A program made the translations under genes and the position numbers. Shown piece after piece: positions 50,626 to 60,754 of a stretch of 64,000 bases of DNA (position 1 is the stretch's first letter; every line of letters begins with the position of its first letter). Origin of the DNA: Tatumella morbirosei (lineage in GTDB: Bacteria; Pseudomonadota; Gammaproteobacteria; Enterobacterales; Enterobacteriaceae); contig NZ_JPKR02000003.1 in NCBI RefSeq assembly GCF_000757425.2, positions 1,054,001 to 1,118,000 of the forward strand, read 5' to 3'. The notes beneath the pieces are model-generated. The model did no database searches, was not told the origin of the DNA, and saw only the letters and a program-made list of their open reading frames with translations.

Positions 50626-51711
50626 TTACCAGCGAGGAACACTACTCTGCACGTCTGCACACTGAGCACGATGACGCAGCAGATGATCCATCAAAGTTAT
50701 TGCCATCATTGCTTCTGCAATTGGCACCGCACGGATCCCCACACAAGGGTCATGACGCCCTTTGGTGATCATATCCACTTCCTCACCTTGCCGGGTGATA
50801 GTCTTACCTGGTACCGTAATGCTGGACGTCGGTTTCAGAGCCAGGGTCGCCAGGATCGCCTGACCACTACTGATCCCCCCCAGAATGCCACCTGCATGGT
50901 TACTCTGAAAACCATCACGGCGGATTTCATCCCGGTGCTGACTCCCTCGCTGGCTGACCACCGCAAATCCATCACCAATCTCAACGCCTTTCACGGCATT
51001 AATGCTCATCAGGGCATGTGCCAGATCGGCATCCAGCCGGTCAAACACCGGTTCACCGAGCCCTGGAGGAACACCTTCCGCCACGACACTGACCTTAGCG
51101 CCAATGGAGTCGCCCTCTTTCTTCAGGCCACGCAACAATTCATCCAGCGCATCCAGCACCGTCTCATCTGCTGAAAAGAAAGGATTCTGTTCTACCTGCT
51201 GCCAGTCGCGTAACTCACAACGCACATCACCCATCTGAGCCAGATAGCCACGAACGACAATACCATGAGCCTGTTGCAGATATTTTTTAGCAATAGCTCC
51301 GGCCGCAACCCGCATTGCAGTTTCACGGGCGGATGAACGACCACCGCCACGATAGTCACGCAGACCATATTTTTGTTCATAGGTGTAGTCTGCATGTCCC
51401 GGACGGAACAGATCTTTAATCGCACTATAATCCTGAGAACGCTGATCGGTATTTTCGATCAGTAAACCAATAGAGGTTCCGGTGGTAACACCTTCAAATA
51501 CACCTGACAGGATTTTCACCTGATCCGGTTCACGCCGCTGAGTGGTATAACGCGAAGTCCCCGGACGGCGGCGGTCCAGATCGTGCTGAATATCTGCTTC
51601 AGTGAGCGGGATGCCTGGGGGGACACCATCCACGATACATCCCAGGGCAATCCCATGTGATTCACCAAAGGTGGTGACTCTGAAAAGCTGTCCAATACTA
51701 TTTCCGGCCAT
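50626..51711 (-). CDS. aroC: Chorismate synthase
   Basis: A 361-residue enzyme (361 in E. coli) that makes chorismate, the branch point of aromatic synthesis, using reduced FMN. All three family signatures are seen: [18 protein letters not shown] near 15-32, [19 protein letters not shown] near 120-138, and the C-terminal [18 protein letters not shown]. It follows prmB after 54 bases on the same strand. Confidence 0.97.
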   Translation of the reverse strand: MAGNSIGQLFRVTTFGESHGIALGCIVDGVPPGIPLTEADIQHDLDRRRPGTSRYTTQRREPDQVKILSGVFEGVTTGTSIGLLIENTDQRSQDYSAIKDLFRPGHADYTYEQKYGLRDYRGGGRSSARETAMRVAAGAIAKKYLQQAHGIVVRGYLAQMGDVRCELRDWQQVEQNPFFSADETVLDALDELLRGLKKEGDSIGAKVSVVAEGVPPGLGEPVFDRLDADLAHALMSINAVKGVEIGDGFAVVSQRGSQHRDEIRRDGFQSNHAGGILGGISSGQAILATLALKPTSSITVPGKTITRQGEEVDMITKGRHDPCVGIRAVPIAEAMMAITLMDHLLRHRAQCADVQSSVPRW

Positions 51712-51765
51712 GGTAGTTCCTCAATTCTGCAACACAAACCGGCAGGCCACCGGTCAATCCTGAAA

Positions 51766-52698
51766 TTAAAACTGGTACTGTCTGAAGTAAGGCATCGCCT
51801 CAATCAGTTGCTGCCTGTCCAGCATAAACACCCCGTCACCACCATTTTCAAACTCGAGCCAGGTAAAAGGCACTTCAGGATACTGCTCAATCATATGCAC
51901 CATGCTGTTACCGACTTCACAAATCAGCACGCCGTCATCGGTCAGATAATCTGCGGCATTTGCCAGTATTCGCTGTACCAGCACCAGGCCATCACTACCG
52001 GCTGCCAGCCCTAATTCCGGCTCATGGCGGTATTCATCCGGCAAATCATCCATATCTTCAGCATCAACATACGGCGGATTGGTCACGATTAAATCATACT
52101 TAATGGCGGGTAAATCACGGAACAGGTCAGAACGCAAAGGAGTCACCTGATGCAGCAAACCGTGTGCTTCAATATTCTGTTCCGTTACGGCCAGGGCATC
52201 TGCCGAAATATCCACGGCATCCACTTCTGCTTCCGGGAATTCATGCGCACAGGCGATGGCGATGCAACCGCTGCCGGTACACATATCAAGAATACGCTCA
52301 GGCTGGATATTAATCAGGCCCGTAAAACGATGGTTAATCAGCTCACCGATCGGCGAACGTGGGACCAGTACACGCTCATCCACATAAAATTCATGTCCGC
52401 AGAACCAGGCTTTATGAGTCAGATAAGCGACCGGCACCCGGTCGTTAACCCGGCGGATCACCCGCTCCACAATACGCTTTTTTTCACTACTGGTCAGGCG
52501 CGCTGTATACATATCTTCCGGAATTTCCGGCGGAAGATAGAGCGTTGGCAAAACCAGCTGAACAGCTTCGTCCCAGGGATTGTCTGTGCCATGCCCGTAC
52601 CAGATATCAGCCGCTGAAAAGCGGCTTACTGCCCAGCGCAGCATATCCTGAATGGTGTGCAGTTCGTTCACTGCCTCATCGACGAAAATTTTGTCCAC
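51766..52698 (-). CDS. prmB: Ribosomal protein L3 glutamine methyltransferase PrmB
   Basis: A 310-residue SAM-dependent methyltransferase (310 in E. coli) that methylates a glutamine of ribosomal protein L3. The glutamine-binding motif [10 protein letters not shown] is typical of the HemK/PrmB group, and the SAM site is [20 protein letters not shown]. First gene of the aroC block; divergent from smrB. Confidence 0.96.
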   Translation of the reverse strand: MDKIFVDEAVNELHTIQDMLRWAVSRFSAADIWYGHGTDNPWDEAVQLVLPTLYLPPEIPEDMYTARLTSSEKKRIVERVIRRVNDRVPVAYLTHKAWFCGHEFYVDERVLVPRSPIGELINHRFTGLINIQPERILDMCTGSGCIAIACAHEFPEAEVDAVDISADALAVTEQNIEAHGLLHQVTPLRSDLFRDLPAIKYDLIVTNPPYVDAEDMDDLPDEYRHEPELGLAAGSDGLVLVQRILANAADYLTDDGVLICEVGNSMVHMIEQYPEVPFTWLEFENGGDGVFMLDRQQLIEAMPYFRQYQF

Positions 52699-52969
52699 AT
52701 TGCCCTCCGGGGGCGATAACCAAAAACTGGCGATAGTTTGCCATGAAGTGACTCAGAATTCAGCGTCCTGATGATAAAAAGCCAGCTTTTATCTGCTATC
52801 CTGAATCGACTTATCCAAAGCGACAAAAATACATTTGTTATGTGGTGTGTGTTCTGACCGGCTGCCGCTGATAACCATAGCCGACAGTCACAGATCTGAA
52901 TCGAATTTGCAATTTAACAGGAAGCAGGGAAAATACGCTTTTATCCGCCCTGACAGATCCAGTGGTCAT

Positions 52970-53518
52970 ATGAATTCAAAAAAAACAGCTCATGAAGACC
53001 AGGCGTTGTTCCGGCAACTGATGTCAGATACCCGACGCCTGAAACAGGATACCGTACTGCATACCCCGTTACGGGCATCGGGACGTAAAATTACTGAAAA
53101 ACGCGCACTCTCGGAACAGGCAGATAACAGTCACTATTTTTCTGATGAATTCCAGCCGCTGCTGGCTGAGGAAGGGCCTGTCCGCTATGTGCGGGCCGAT
53201 GTCAGTCACTATGAGCTTAAGAAACTGCGTCGTGGGGATTACACGCCGGAAATATTTCTCGACCTGCATGGTCTGACACAGCAACAGGCAAAACAGGAAC
53301 TGGGAGCATTACTCGCTGCCTGCCGCAGGGAGCATCTGTTTTGTGCCAGTGTCATGCATGGGCACGGAAAGCACATCCTGAAGCAACAGACACCGTTGTG
53401 GCTGGCTCAGCATCCCTATGTGATGGCCTTTCACCAGGCCCCTCGCCTGTTTGGAGGCGATGCCGCATTACTGGTGTTGATTGAGACAGAAGAGTGGCAG
53501 CCCCCGGAATTACCCTGA
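52970..53518 (+). CDS. smrB: Smr-domain ribosome-rescue endonuclease SmrB
   Basis: A 182-residue protein (183 in E. coli YfcN). The C-terminal Smr domain (about 95-170) has [20 protein letters not shown] with the DLHG motif and [18 protein letters not shown] with the HGxG loop. SmrB cleaves mRNA at collided ribosomes in E. coli. The ATG at 52970 gives [18 protein letters not shown] as in the family; the frame is open to 52835. Confidence 0.95.
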   Translation: MNSKKTAHEDQALFRQLMSDTRRLKQDTVLHTPLRASGRKITEKRALSEQADNSHYFSDEFQPLLAEEGPVRYVRADVSHYELKKLRRGDYTPEIFLDLHGLTQQQAKQELGALLAACRREHLFCASVMHGHGKHILKQQTPLWLAQHPYVMAFHQAPRLFGGDAALLVLIETEEWQPPELP

Positions 53519-53540
53519 CCCGGGGTTTGCCCCCGGGTCA
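53516..53540. terminator. Perfect hairpin at the smrB stop codon
   Basis: TGACCCGGGG, loop TTTGC, CCCCGGGTCA: a perfect ten-base GC-rich stem whose first three bases are the smrB stop codon. No T-run follows in either direction. It lies between convergent smrB and sixA, whose stop is eight bases further. Confidence 0.6.
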
Positions 53541-53547
53541 GTTCCGG

Positions 53548-54030
53548 TTACATCGCTTTATCAAGCCTTGAAGGGCTAACCTGCCACAGCAACTCCCCCT
53601 GCCCGCTCTTTTCGTCAAAGCGGACACAGGCAATGCCTGAGGTGGCGAACATCGGTGGAGCTTCCTGTGGACAGAGCGCTGATACCAGATAGCCGACTAA
53701 CGGGAGGTGAGAAACGACTAATACCGAGCTTACGCCCTGTTTCGCCAGGACCTCAAGATAACTGGCCACACTTGCTGCATCCCCGGAAGGAGTCAGCTCA
53801 GGTAATACTTCAAACTCTTTCGGCAGCTGCAGACAGCCACGGACTTCAGAAAGGGTCTGTTCAGCACGCAGATAAGGGCTTACCAGCACACGTTCGATAT
53901 CGACAGTTTGTTTACACAGCCAACTGGCCATTTGTCGTGACTCACTACAACCGCAATGTGTCAGGGGTCTGACTGAATCACTGTCCGCTTCGAGCGCCGC
54001 TTCACCGTGACGCATGATATAAACTTGCAT
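53548..54030 (-). CDS. sixA: Phosphohistidine phosphatase SixA
   Basis: A 160-residue phosphatase (161 in E. coli) of the RHG family that removes phosphate from a phosphohistidine; targets reported include ArcB and the NPr protein of the nitrogen PTS. The catalytic MRHGEA motif (His8) starts the protein, followed by LTHCGCSESRQMASWL, and the second histidine is in VVSHLPLVGYL. It is monocistronic, 258 bases from fadJ. Confidence 0.94.
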   Translation of the reverse strand: MQVYIMRHGEAALEADSDSVRPLTHCGCSESRQMASWLCKQTVDIERVLVSPYLRAEQTLSEVRGCLQLPKEFEVLPELTPSGDAASVASYLEVLAKQGVSSVLVVSHLPLVGYLVSALCPQEAPPMFATSGIACVRFDEKSGQGELLWQVSPSRLDKAM

Positions 54031-54265
54031 ATGGCACCGCTGTTAATTGAAAAAAGAACGGTTTCATTACCTGCAGCAAACCGCAAAAAGCAATGAAGCA
54101 GGTGTTTTACCTAAAGCCTGTGCTACAGTCAACCAATTGTTTATTTACTGAACAACCTATCTCCTCTCATATTGACCCGGCGCAAATCCTGCTTTTTCCC
54201 GGCTATCCCCATGGCTTCTGTTAACCGCTCGCCAGTTAAAATAGCAGCGGCCCGGGCAAACTTCA

Positions 54266-54294
54266 CCATAGGATATTTGCATATCCGCCTATGG
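54266..54294. repeat. Inverted repeat at the fadJ stop codon
   Basis: CCATAGG (54266-54272) and CCTATGG (54288-54294) are complementary, with an inner GATAT/ATATC pair around TTGC. The fadJ stop codon lies in one arm. There is no T-run. Confidence 0.35.
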
Positions 54295-56388
54295 CTCATA
54301 AACTGGCCGACAAGGAGTAAAACGTTCACCGTACCGGCTGGCTGCCTGCTCCAGTTGCCGTAAAATTTCAGCTTCCCCTTGTTGCCGGATATAGTTAAAG
54401 GGCCCACCCAGATAGGGGGGGAAGCCAATACCAAATACCGCCCCGGCATCACCGTCTTCCTCATTACGGATCACCTGCTCGTCAAGGCAACGCATCGCCT
54501 CATTCAACATCATCAGTACGCAACGCCTTGCAATGTCGGCCGGATCCTGCTGTGCATGAGGTTTCACATGCAGTAATGCATAGATAGCCGGATCAGCCTG
54601 CTTTTTACTGGGGAACCACGTTTTTTTTGCCGGGTAGAGGTAAAATCCCTTACCATTTTTACGGCCTTTTCGTCCATCATTAATCATAGCTGAAATTCGC
54701 TCAGGCGTTTGAAAGCGCTCACCATAAGCCTGATACAACACAGGGGATATTTTGGCCGCGACATCAATCCCGACCTGATCCAGCAACTGAAACGGACCGA
54801 GGGGAAAGCCAAAATCGACCAGTGCCTGATCGATAACTTCCACCGGTTCACCTTCCAGCAGACAGTGCATTGCTTCATTCAGGTAAGGAGTCAGAATACG
54901 ATTTACATAGAATCCCGGGCGATCAGCAACTACCAGCGGAATTTTGCCCTGCTGTCTGGCAAATGCCAGAGTCAGCGCCAGAGTCCTTTCGGAAGTTGCC
55001 GGTTGCGGAATAATCTCAGCCAGCGGCATTTTCTCCGCAGGGCTGAAGTAGTGTAGCCCGATAATATTTTCGGGTCGTTCTGCATGCCGCGCAATATCCT
55101 GCAGTGACAACGAGGAAGTATTGGACGCAAACACAGTGGCAGGCAGACAACGCTGTTCCGTTTCAGCCACCATCTGCTGTTTGGTCGGCAAATCCTCAAA
55201 CACGGCTTCAATCACCAGCGGACAGTGGCTCATTCCCCGCCATTCAGTGTCTCCGGTAATCCGCGACATCTGCTGAGCCATCTCTGCCTTGCGCAAATGT
55301 TTGCGCTGAACTTTTTTCTTCAGAATTCCGGCACTATAGTCGATGGCATGCCGGACACCCTGCGGCGTGATATCTTTGATACGCACTGCCACGCCGGCAT
55401 TTAGTGCGCTGATAGCGGCAATCCCCCCTCCCATCAGCCCGCCCCCCAGCACAACGACACGGTTCACCGGAACCACTCCCGGCGGCAATTCCTGCGGTTT
55501 TTTCAGGGCTGTAGAGATAAAAAATAACCGACGTAATGCAACAGACTCCGGGGTCATCGCCAGTTCCGCAAAATAACGACTTTCCTGCTGATAATCTCCG
55601 GCAGAAGGCACTGTACGATGCTGTTCCAGCAGAGAGAGTATCCGTTCGACAGCCGGATAATGGCCACGGCTTTTTTGTTCAGCCTGTCGTCTTGCCATGC
55701 GGAAATAGATTCGCCGTATTCCCCTGACAGACAACAAACGCTGTCTGATATCGGGGCGGCGGGGTGTCGTTTTCCCGGCAATGGCTTTCTGCCGTGCTAT
55801 CTGTAGCAGCCCATCAGGGCTGACAATCTCGTCCACCAGACCCATCTTCAGTGCCTGACGAGGCCTGAGGGTTTTTCCGGTAAGGATCAGCGGCAGCGCC
55901 TCCGCCAGCCCAATCAGCGCCGGCAGGCGCTGGGTACCCCCGGCCCCCGGCAACAGCCCCAACTGTACTTCCGGCAAGCCAAGGCGGGTTTTCTCGTCAT
56001 CGGTACAGAGGCGAATATCACAGGCCAGAGCGAACTCCAGGCCTCCGCCAAGGCAGGCTCCGTGGATAGCTGCCACAACCGGTACCGGCAATGCGGCAAT
56101 ATCAGCCATCACCGACTGAGCCTGTTGTGAAATAGTTTCTATCTCACCGGCACTCTGACAGTTGTCGATCATCCGGATATCCGCACCGGCGATAAAACTG
56201 TCCTTCTTCCCGGAAATGAATACCAGCCCGGCCAGCTGAGGATCCTTACGTGCCACATCAATCACTGTTCGTAACTGATCAACAAACTCTGCTTTCAGGG
56301 TATTCACCTTCTCCCCCACTACATCGAGGGTAATCACGGCAACATGATCATCGCCAATCGTCAGACGGAACGCAGTATCTGTCGTCAT
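54289..56388 (-). CDS. fadJ: Fatty-acid oxidation complex subunit alpha FadJ
   Basis: A 699-residue multifunctional enzyme (714 in E. coli) for anaerobic beta-oxidation: enoyl-CoA hydratase and 3-hydroxyacyl-CoA dehydrogenase. The crotonase domain (about 1-190) has [15 protein letters not shown] and [19 protein letters not shown]. The NAD domain starts near 310 with [16 protein letters not shown], and the C-terminal domain has [14 protein letters not shown]. Its ATG abuts the fadI stop. FadR and ArcA control the operon in E. coli. Confidence 0.95.
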   Translation of the reverse strand: MTTDTAFRLTIGDDHVAVITLDVVGEKVNTLKAEFVDQLRTVIDVARKDPQLAGLVFISGKKDSFIAGADIRMIDNCQSAGEIETISQQAQSVMADIAALPVPVVAAIHGACLGGGLEFALACDIRLCTDDEKTRLGLPEVQLGLLPGAGGTQRLPALIGLAEALPLILTGKTLRPRQALKMGLVDEIVSPDGLLQIARQKAIAGKTTPRRPDIRQRLLSVRGIRRIYFRMARRQAEQKSRGHYPAVERILSLLEQHRTVPSAGDYQQESRYFAELAMTPESVALRRLFFISTALKKPQELPPGVVPVNRVVVLGGGLMGGGIAAISALNAGVAVRIKDITPQGVRHAIDYSAGILKKKVQRKHLRKAEMAQQMSRITGDTEWRGMSHCPLVIEAVFEDLPTKQQMVAETEQRCLPATVFASNTSSLSLQDIARHAERPENIIGLHYFSPAEKMPLAEIIPQPATSERTLALTLAFARQQGKIPLVVADRPGFYVNRILTPYLNEAMHCLLEGEPVEVIDQALVDFGFPLGPFQLLDQVGIDVAAKISPVLYQAYGERFQTPERISAMINDGRKGRKNGKGFYLYPAKKTWFPSKKQADPAIYALLHVKPHAQQDPADIARRCVLMMLNEAMRCLDEQVIRNEEDGDAGAVFGIGFPPYLGGPFNYIRQQGEAEILRQLEQAASRYGERFTPCRPVYEP

Positions 56389-57698
56389 TATTCGACCTCC
56401 AGGACCATTGCCGCACCCAAGCCCCCTGCCGCACAGGCAGTGACCAGCCCCAGCCCTCCGCCACGGCGTCGTAGCTCGTGAAGCGTCTGAGTAATCATCC
56501 TCGCTCCGGTAGCGGCGAACGGATGACCGTAAGCCAGCGACCCGCCCTGCACATTGAAGCGCTGTGGGTCAATTTCTCCCAGAGGTTGCATCCTTTTCAG
56601 CGTCTCGCTGGCAAACTGTGGATCGCTGAACATTTTCTGATTGACCAACACCTGCGCAGCAAAAGCCTCATGCATTTCGATCAGGGTTAAATCCTGCAGA
56701 GTAATACCGGCGCGTTCCAGAGCGATCGGCGATGCAAAAGCGGGCCCCAGCAGCATATCCCGCCATACATCGGCAGCGGTGAAAGCATAACTCCGTAAGA
56801 ATCCTAATGGCCGGAGTCCCAAATCACGTGCCCGCGATTCAGTCATCATTATCACTGCTGCCGCACCGTCGGTCAGGATACTGCTGTTGGCCGCCGTCAC
56901 ACTGCCATGCCGGCGATCAAACGCCGGCTTCAGGCGCTGATAATCTTCTGCAGAACTGTTAGCACGCACCGTGTTATCCCGGCTGACCGGTGCTGATTTT
57001 CCGGCCAGCCAGACAGTCATCACTTCCTGATCCAACTGCCCGCTATCCCAGGCCTGTGCCGCCAGCTGATGTGATTTTCTGGCATAGTTATCCTGGTCCT
57101 GCCGACTGATATGATAGCTCTTTGCCATCTGCTCGGCGGTATCTCCCATCCGCAATCCTGTCGAATATTCCGCCACCGACGGCTGTTGAGGCAGAAAATC
57201 ACGTAATCCCATGCCGGACAGGCATGCCAGTTTCTTAGACCAGCCCTTGGCTTTGCTCATATCCAGTAAAGCCTTTGCCAGTGGCCGCGATACTCCTATC
57301 GGTAATACCGACGATGAGTCTGCCCCGCCCGCAATGGCCGCTTTACAATGACCCGCTACCATATTCTCAGCCACGCTGGCAACGGACTGCAGGCTGGTAG
57401 CACAGGCTCGACTAACGCTGTACGCATCAGTTCGCGGCAGTAAACCACTACTGAGAACCACCTCACGGGCAATATTGGGTGCCTCCGGCATTTGTATCAC
57501 CTGCCCAAACACCAGCAGCTCAATAATTTCGGGGGATAGCTCACTGCGTGCCATCAGCTCTGAGATTAAAATCCGGCCTAATTCCAGCGCAGGCAGCCCG
57601 TGAAAATCGGTCGCCTGGCGGACAAACGGTGTGCGTAAACCATGAGTAAATACAATTCGTTCGCCCTGTCGCGTACGTAAAGGCTGGGATTTATTCAT
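56388..57698 (-). CDS. fadI: 3-ketoacyl-CoA thiolase FadI
   Basis: A 436-residue thiolase (436 in E. coli), the partner of FadJ, cleaving 3-ketoacyl-CoA. The nucleophilic cysteine is in [16 protein letters not shown] near residue 99, the conserved histidines in [20 protein letters not shown] and [11 protein letters not shown], and the second cysteine in [16 protein letters not shown]. It begins the fadIJ operon and has a FadR-like site 35 bases upstream. Confidence 0.96.
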   Translation of the reverse strand: MNKSQPLRTRQGERIVFTHGLRTPFVRQATDFHGLPALELGRILISELMARSELSPEIIELLVFGQVIQMPEAPNIAREVVLSSGLLPRTDAYSVSRACATSLQSVASVAENMVAGHCKAAIAGGADSSSVLPIGVSRPLAKALLDMSKAKGWSKKLACLSGMGLRDFLPQQPSVAEYSTGLRMGDTAEQMAKSYHISRQDQDNYARKSHQLAAQAWDSGQLDQEVMTVWLAGKSAPVSRDNTVRANSSAEDYQRLKPAFDRRHGSVTAANSSILTDGAAAVIMMTESRARDLGLRPLGFLRSYAFTAADVWRDMLLGPAFASPIALERAGITLQDLTLIEMHEAFAAQVLVNQKMFSDPQFASETLKRMQPLGEIDPQRFNVQGGSLAYGHPFAATGARMITQTLHELRRRGGGLGLVTACAAGGLGAAMVLEVE

Positions 57699-57732
57699 TC
57701 GGTTTCCTTGTGACGGCTGTGGCTTGTCAGGA

Positions 57733-57749
57733 AAGAGGTCTGACCTGAT
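57733..57749 (-). promoter_or_regulatory. FadR-like operator at fadI
   Basis: AAGAGGTCTGACCTGAT contains the palindromic GGTCNGACC core of FadR sites and lies 35-51 bases upstream of the fadI ATG, where it would block the promoter. FadR repression of fadIJ is known in E. coli. Confidence 0.7.
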
Positions 57750-57869
57750 AGTCAGTGTTGCCCGGATGCGATTTTTACGCCAATAGCGGTAACAAAAAAT
57801 GAGAGAAGCAACACGAATTGATACGAACGGCCAGGGCTGAAAACCTGACTCATTGCTGAAAGAACAGAG

Positions 57870-57887
57870 AGCCGCGGCAGCGGCTCA
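57870..57887 (-). terminator. Hairpin after yfcZ
   Basis: GAGCCGC, loop GGCA, GCGGCTC: a perfect seven-base stem eight bases past the yfcZ stop. The minus strand continues TCTGTTCTTTC, a poor T-run. Confidence 0.5.
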
Positions 57888-57895
57888 GGCAGGAA

Positions 57896-58192
57896 TTAAC
57901 GCAGACCTAACTGGAAAATCATACTTTCAGCCTGGCAGCTAAAAATAAATTCCGCGTCCAGCCGGACAGATTCTGTTTGATCATTAAATTCCGCCTGAAT
58001 TTCGCAGGGCGAAGATTCTATTGCACGGGCTTTGGCCGTCAGAGTTGCCAGTGCCGACTCCGCCGCATTTCGATCAGCATAGCTCGCTGACCAGCTGGCA
58101 GTACAGTCACTGTTATCCATTACCGTACCAACATCCACACAACAACAGGCTGCGGTTTCGTTGGCACTACATTTTTTTATTGCATCAGTCAT
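57896..58192 (-). CDS. yfcZ: YfcZ/YiiS family protein
   Basis: A 98-residue protein (94 in E. coli YfcZ). The cysteine-rich block ETAACCCVDVGTVMDNSDC is close to E. coli, and the end ESMIFQLGLR is nearly the same. Fold and function are unknown; the CCC run could bind metal. The ATG at 58192 has GGAG six bases upstream and is preferred to the adjacent ATG at 58195. Divergent from fadL and upstream of fadI, as in E. coli. Confidence 0.88.
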   Translation of the reverse strand: MTDAIKKCSANETAACCCVDVGTVMDNSDCTASWSASYADRNAAESALATLTAKARAIESSPCEIQAEFNDQTESVRLDAEFIFSCQAESMIFQLGLR

Positions 58193-58422
58193 CATCTGCT
58201 CCGGTGCGGTTGTGAATTTCTTAGCACAGTGTACAGCTCCGGTAAGCTCCGGTTCCAGACGAAAGCACCCTCCGGGGCCGAAGAACGCGCAAAGCTTGAT
58301 CCAACGCAACAACCCTCCTCCATGAATTTCACAGTCCGCTTGCTTTGTCAGGTTTTGGATAATTTTTATTCATTTTTATGATCGGCATAGAAATATTTAA
58401 ATAACAATATTGCAACATAGCA

Positions 58423-58439
58423 ACAGGTCGGACCTATAC
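58423..58439 (+). promoter_or_regulatory. FadR-like site 1 at fadL
   Basis: AACAGGTCGGACCTATA carries the GGTCNGACC core, and with its flanks it closely resembles the corresponding stretch of the E. coli fadL promoter. It lies about 100 bases before the fadL start. Confidence 0.75.
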
Positions 58440-58446
58440 TCATCGA

Positions 58447-58463
58447 ACTGGTCAGAGTAGTTG
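58447..58463 (+). promoter_or_regulatory. FadR-like site 2 at fadL
   Basis: AACTGGTCAGAGTAGTT matches the FadR consensus AACTGGTCNGACNNGTT at all but one informative position. Its centre is 24 bases from that of site 1, repeating the two-operator layout of E. coli fadL. Confidence 0.78.
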
Positions 58464-58539
58464 AGACTGAACCCTACACTGCAACGTCTCCTGATAGCTT
58501 TGGTTGCAGAAAATACAAAAATAACATGAGGTTAAACTT

Positions 58540-59814
58540 ATGACACCTAAAAAGCAGTGGTTAAAAACCGCCGTGGCTATCGGGGTAACTCTGGCAACCA
58601 GCCAGGTGCTGGCGGCCGGGTACCAGTTAAACGAATTTTCAGCCATCGGACTGGGGCGTTCCTATTCCGGTGAAGGCGCCATGGGCGATACTGCCGCATC
58701 CGCCAGCCGTAATCCCGCGACAATGGCCCTTTTCGACCGTCCGGCATTCTCGGTCGGTGCAGTGTTCATTGACCCTGACGTCAACATTAGCGGTACCAGT
58801 CCGTCGGGAGCCAGTCTGGATGCTAATAATATCGCTCCAACCGCCTGGGTGCCGGATATCCATTATATTCAGCCAATCAATGATCAGTGGTGGATTGGCG
58901 CTTCCGCCACCTCCAACTATGGTCTCGCCACTGAATTTCCCAGCGGCTATACCGCCGGGCCTTATGGCGGCAACACCGATTTAACGACCACTAACCTCAA
59001 TTTAAGTACCGCATGGCGGATGAACAGCCATCTGAGTTTTGGTGTCGGTTTCGATGCCATCTACTCCAAAGCTAAACTGGAACGATATGCCGGAGAGAGT
59101 TTTGCCGCTTATGGCATCCCTGCTAACACTCAGATTTCACATCTGAAAGGCAACAAGTGGGCGTATGGCTGGAATGCCGGAATATTGTACGAAGTGGACC
59201 AGAACAATCGTTTTGGCTTTACCTATCGCTCCGAAGTCAAAGTGAAATTTCATGGCAACTACAGCAGTCAGCTACCTTCCGCCTACAATGCCGTCTGGCA
59301 ACAGGCGGGGCTGTATGGCACCAATGGCAGCAGTATTCCTGGTGCTTTGACGCTGAATTTACCAGAAATGTGGGAAGTCTCCGGCTGGCATAAAGTGGCA
59401 CCCCGTTGGGCGGTACATTACAGTATGGCTTACACCAGTTGGAGTCAGTTCCAGGAATTGAAAGGAACCGGTGATAATGGCCAGATACTGATGCAGAAAG
59501 ATGAAAAATTCCGCGATGCCTATCGTCTGGCATTAGGTACCACCTATTTCTATGATGACAACTGGACCTTCCGTACCGGTATCGCCTTTGATGACAGCCC
59601 GGCATCAGCGAATTATCGCAGCATCTCAATTCCTGACCAGGACAGAGTCTGGCTGAGTGCTGGCGCATCCTACGCCTTTACCCCGGATGCCTCAGTGGAT
59701 GTCGGTGTTTCCTATATGCATGGACAGCATGTCACCATTCATGAAGGACCTTATACCTTTAATTCTACGGGTAAAGCCTGGCTGTACGGTGCCGGCTTTA
59801 ACTATCGCTTCTGA
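58540..59814 (+). CDS. fadL: Outer-membrane long-chain fatty-acid transporter FadL
   Basis: A 424-residue outer-membrane beta-barrel (446 in E. coli). A signal peptide ends near residue 25 ([15 protein letters not shown]), with the mature N-terminal hatch [20 protein letters not shown] including the NPA turn of [12 protein letters not shown]. The barrel ends in an aromatic phenylalanine (GAGFNYRF), the assembly signal. It takes up long-chain fatty acids for FadIJ and related enzymes. It is somewhat short, with loops trimmed relative to E. coli. Confidence 0.94.
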   Translation: MTPKKQWLKTAVAIGVTLATSQVLAAGYQLNEFSAIGLGRSYSGEGAMGDTAASASRNPATMALFDRPAFSVGAVFIDPDVNISGTSPSGASLDANNIAPTAWVPDIHYIQPINDQWWIGASATSNYGLATEFPSGYTAGPYGGNTDLTTTNLNLSTAWRMNSHLSFGVGFDAIYSKAKLERYAGESFAAYGIPANTQISHLKGNKWAYGWNAGILYEVDQNNRFGFTYRSEVKVKFHGNYSSQLPSAYNAVWQQAGLYGTNGSSIPGALTLNLPEMWEVSGWHKVAPRWAVHYSMAYTSWSQFQELKGTGDNGQILMQKDEKFRDAYRLALGTTYFYDDNWTFRTGIAFDDSPASANYRSISIPDQDRVWLSAGASYAFTPDASVDVGVSYMHGQHVTIHEGPYTFNSTGKAWLYGAGFNYRF

Positions 59815-59843
59815 AAAAAAGGGCCGGATTTCTCCGGCCCTTT
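59814..59843. terminator. Bidirectional terminator between fadL and mlaA
   Basis: GGGCCGGA, loop TTTC, TCCGGCCC: a perfect eight-base stem. Seven A precede it (T-run for mlaA) and TTT follows it (fadL). It directly follows the fadL stop codon. Confidence 0.8.
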
Positions 59844-59871
59844 AAATGATCAACTTTGAAAAACACCTCAG

Positions 59872-60720
59872 TCAGTCAGAGTCAATCTCGCTTAAATCCC
59901 CCTGAATCGCCTGAGCATTCGGGTTAACTTCAGGTTTCAGTTTTCCGCCGTTGGCAAGGAAATCGTACCGCTGGAAGTATGCATTTCGGATAAACGAGTA
60001 CGGATCACTTTGCTGTTTCAGCATTGCGTCGGAATCCAGTAATTCGGCTCGTGATTCAATACCTTCCAGGGCCCATTTACCGGCTGAAAGCCAGATGGTC
60101 AGGAAGCTCAATGGCGGATACAGAGTGTCAACCATATCACCGCCATCCTGGCGAACAGTGAAGCTACCATACGCCGGCAGTTCCACGTACGGACCATAGC
60201 CAACACCGTAACGACCCAGCGTTGTACCAAATCCATTGGCATGTTCACGAGCCAGTTTAGGGTTAGCTTTACCGGCCACATCAATAAACCCGCCCAGCCC
60301 CAGTGTAGAGTTCAGGAAAAAGCGGGTGAAATGGATAGCCGCCTGGTTTACATGCCCCTGTAACAGGGAGTTCACCATACTGGAAGGCTCATCCAGGTTA
60401 CTCAACGCATTACTCAGCCCCGTTCTGGCAGGCACCGGGACATAATTACGCCAGGCGACTGCTACAGGACGAAGAACATAAGGATCCAGCACGTTGTAGT
60501 TGAAATTAAACATCGTGCGGTTAAAACCTTCCAACGGATCACTACGCTGCCCGGTCCCTGAGGCTGCAGGTTGTGACTGCGGGGCCGCAACAGTAGATTT
60601 CGCTATTTGTTGCGTCTCAGGCTTCGTGACCTGCTTTGTGTTGTCAGTGGCCGGTTTACTGCCGGCGCACCCTACCAGTAGTAAACTGGCCACCCCCAGA
60701 CTGGTCAGGCGGTAATGCAT
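59872..60720 (-). CDS. mlaA: Phospholipid-recycling lipoprotein MlaA (VacJ) with long N-terminal linker
   Basis: A 282-residue outer-membrane lipoprotein (251 in E. coli) that removes phospholipids from the outer leaflet with the Mla system. The lipobox is LLVGC with Cys18. A Thr/Gln/Pro/Ala-rich linker of about 40 residues follows, some 30 longer than in E. coli, before DPLEGFNRTMFNFNYNVLD (from residue 61). The core is conserved (LGGFIDVAGKANPKL, GRYGVGYGPYVELP). The ATG at 60720 is chosen because it alone gives a lipoprotein signal. Only 34 bases separate it from ccmI upstream. Confidence 0.93.
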   Translation of the reverse strand: MHYRLTSLGVASLLLVGCAGSKPATDNTKQVTKPETQQIAKSTVAAPQSQPAASGTGQRSDPLEGFNRTMFNFNYNVLDPYVLRPVAVAWRNYVPVPARTGLSNALSNLDEPSSMVNSLLQGHVNQAAIHFTRFFLNSTLGLGGFIDVAGKANPKLAREHANGFGTTLGRYGVGYGPYVELPAYGSFTVRQDGGDMVDTLYPPLSFLTIWLSAGKWALEGIESRAELLDSDAMLKQQSDPYSFIRNAYFQRYDFLANGGKLKPEVNPNAQAIQGDLSEIDSD

Positions 60721-60754
60721 GCTGAGCTCCCTCTGCAATGATTGATTGGTGAGT

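Larger units (their letters stand above)
58193..58539. other. Divergent yfcZ-fadL promoter region
   Basis: A 347-base gap without a gene. It is AT-rich near 58360-58420 and holds two FadR-like sites at 58423-58463 next to the likely fadL promoter. The fadL ATG has a GAGG ribosome site eight bases ahead. Confidence 0.6.

Noticed and set aside
50557-51174. A 205-codon plus-strand frame opposite aroC and mepA
   Set aside because: Antisense to well-conserved genes; product rich in His and Thr as expected from a shadow frame.
54141-54288. Possible small gene or remnant between sixA and fadJ
   Set aside because: The open frame there starts inside fadJ and its unique tail matches nothing I recognise.
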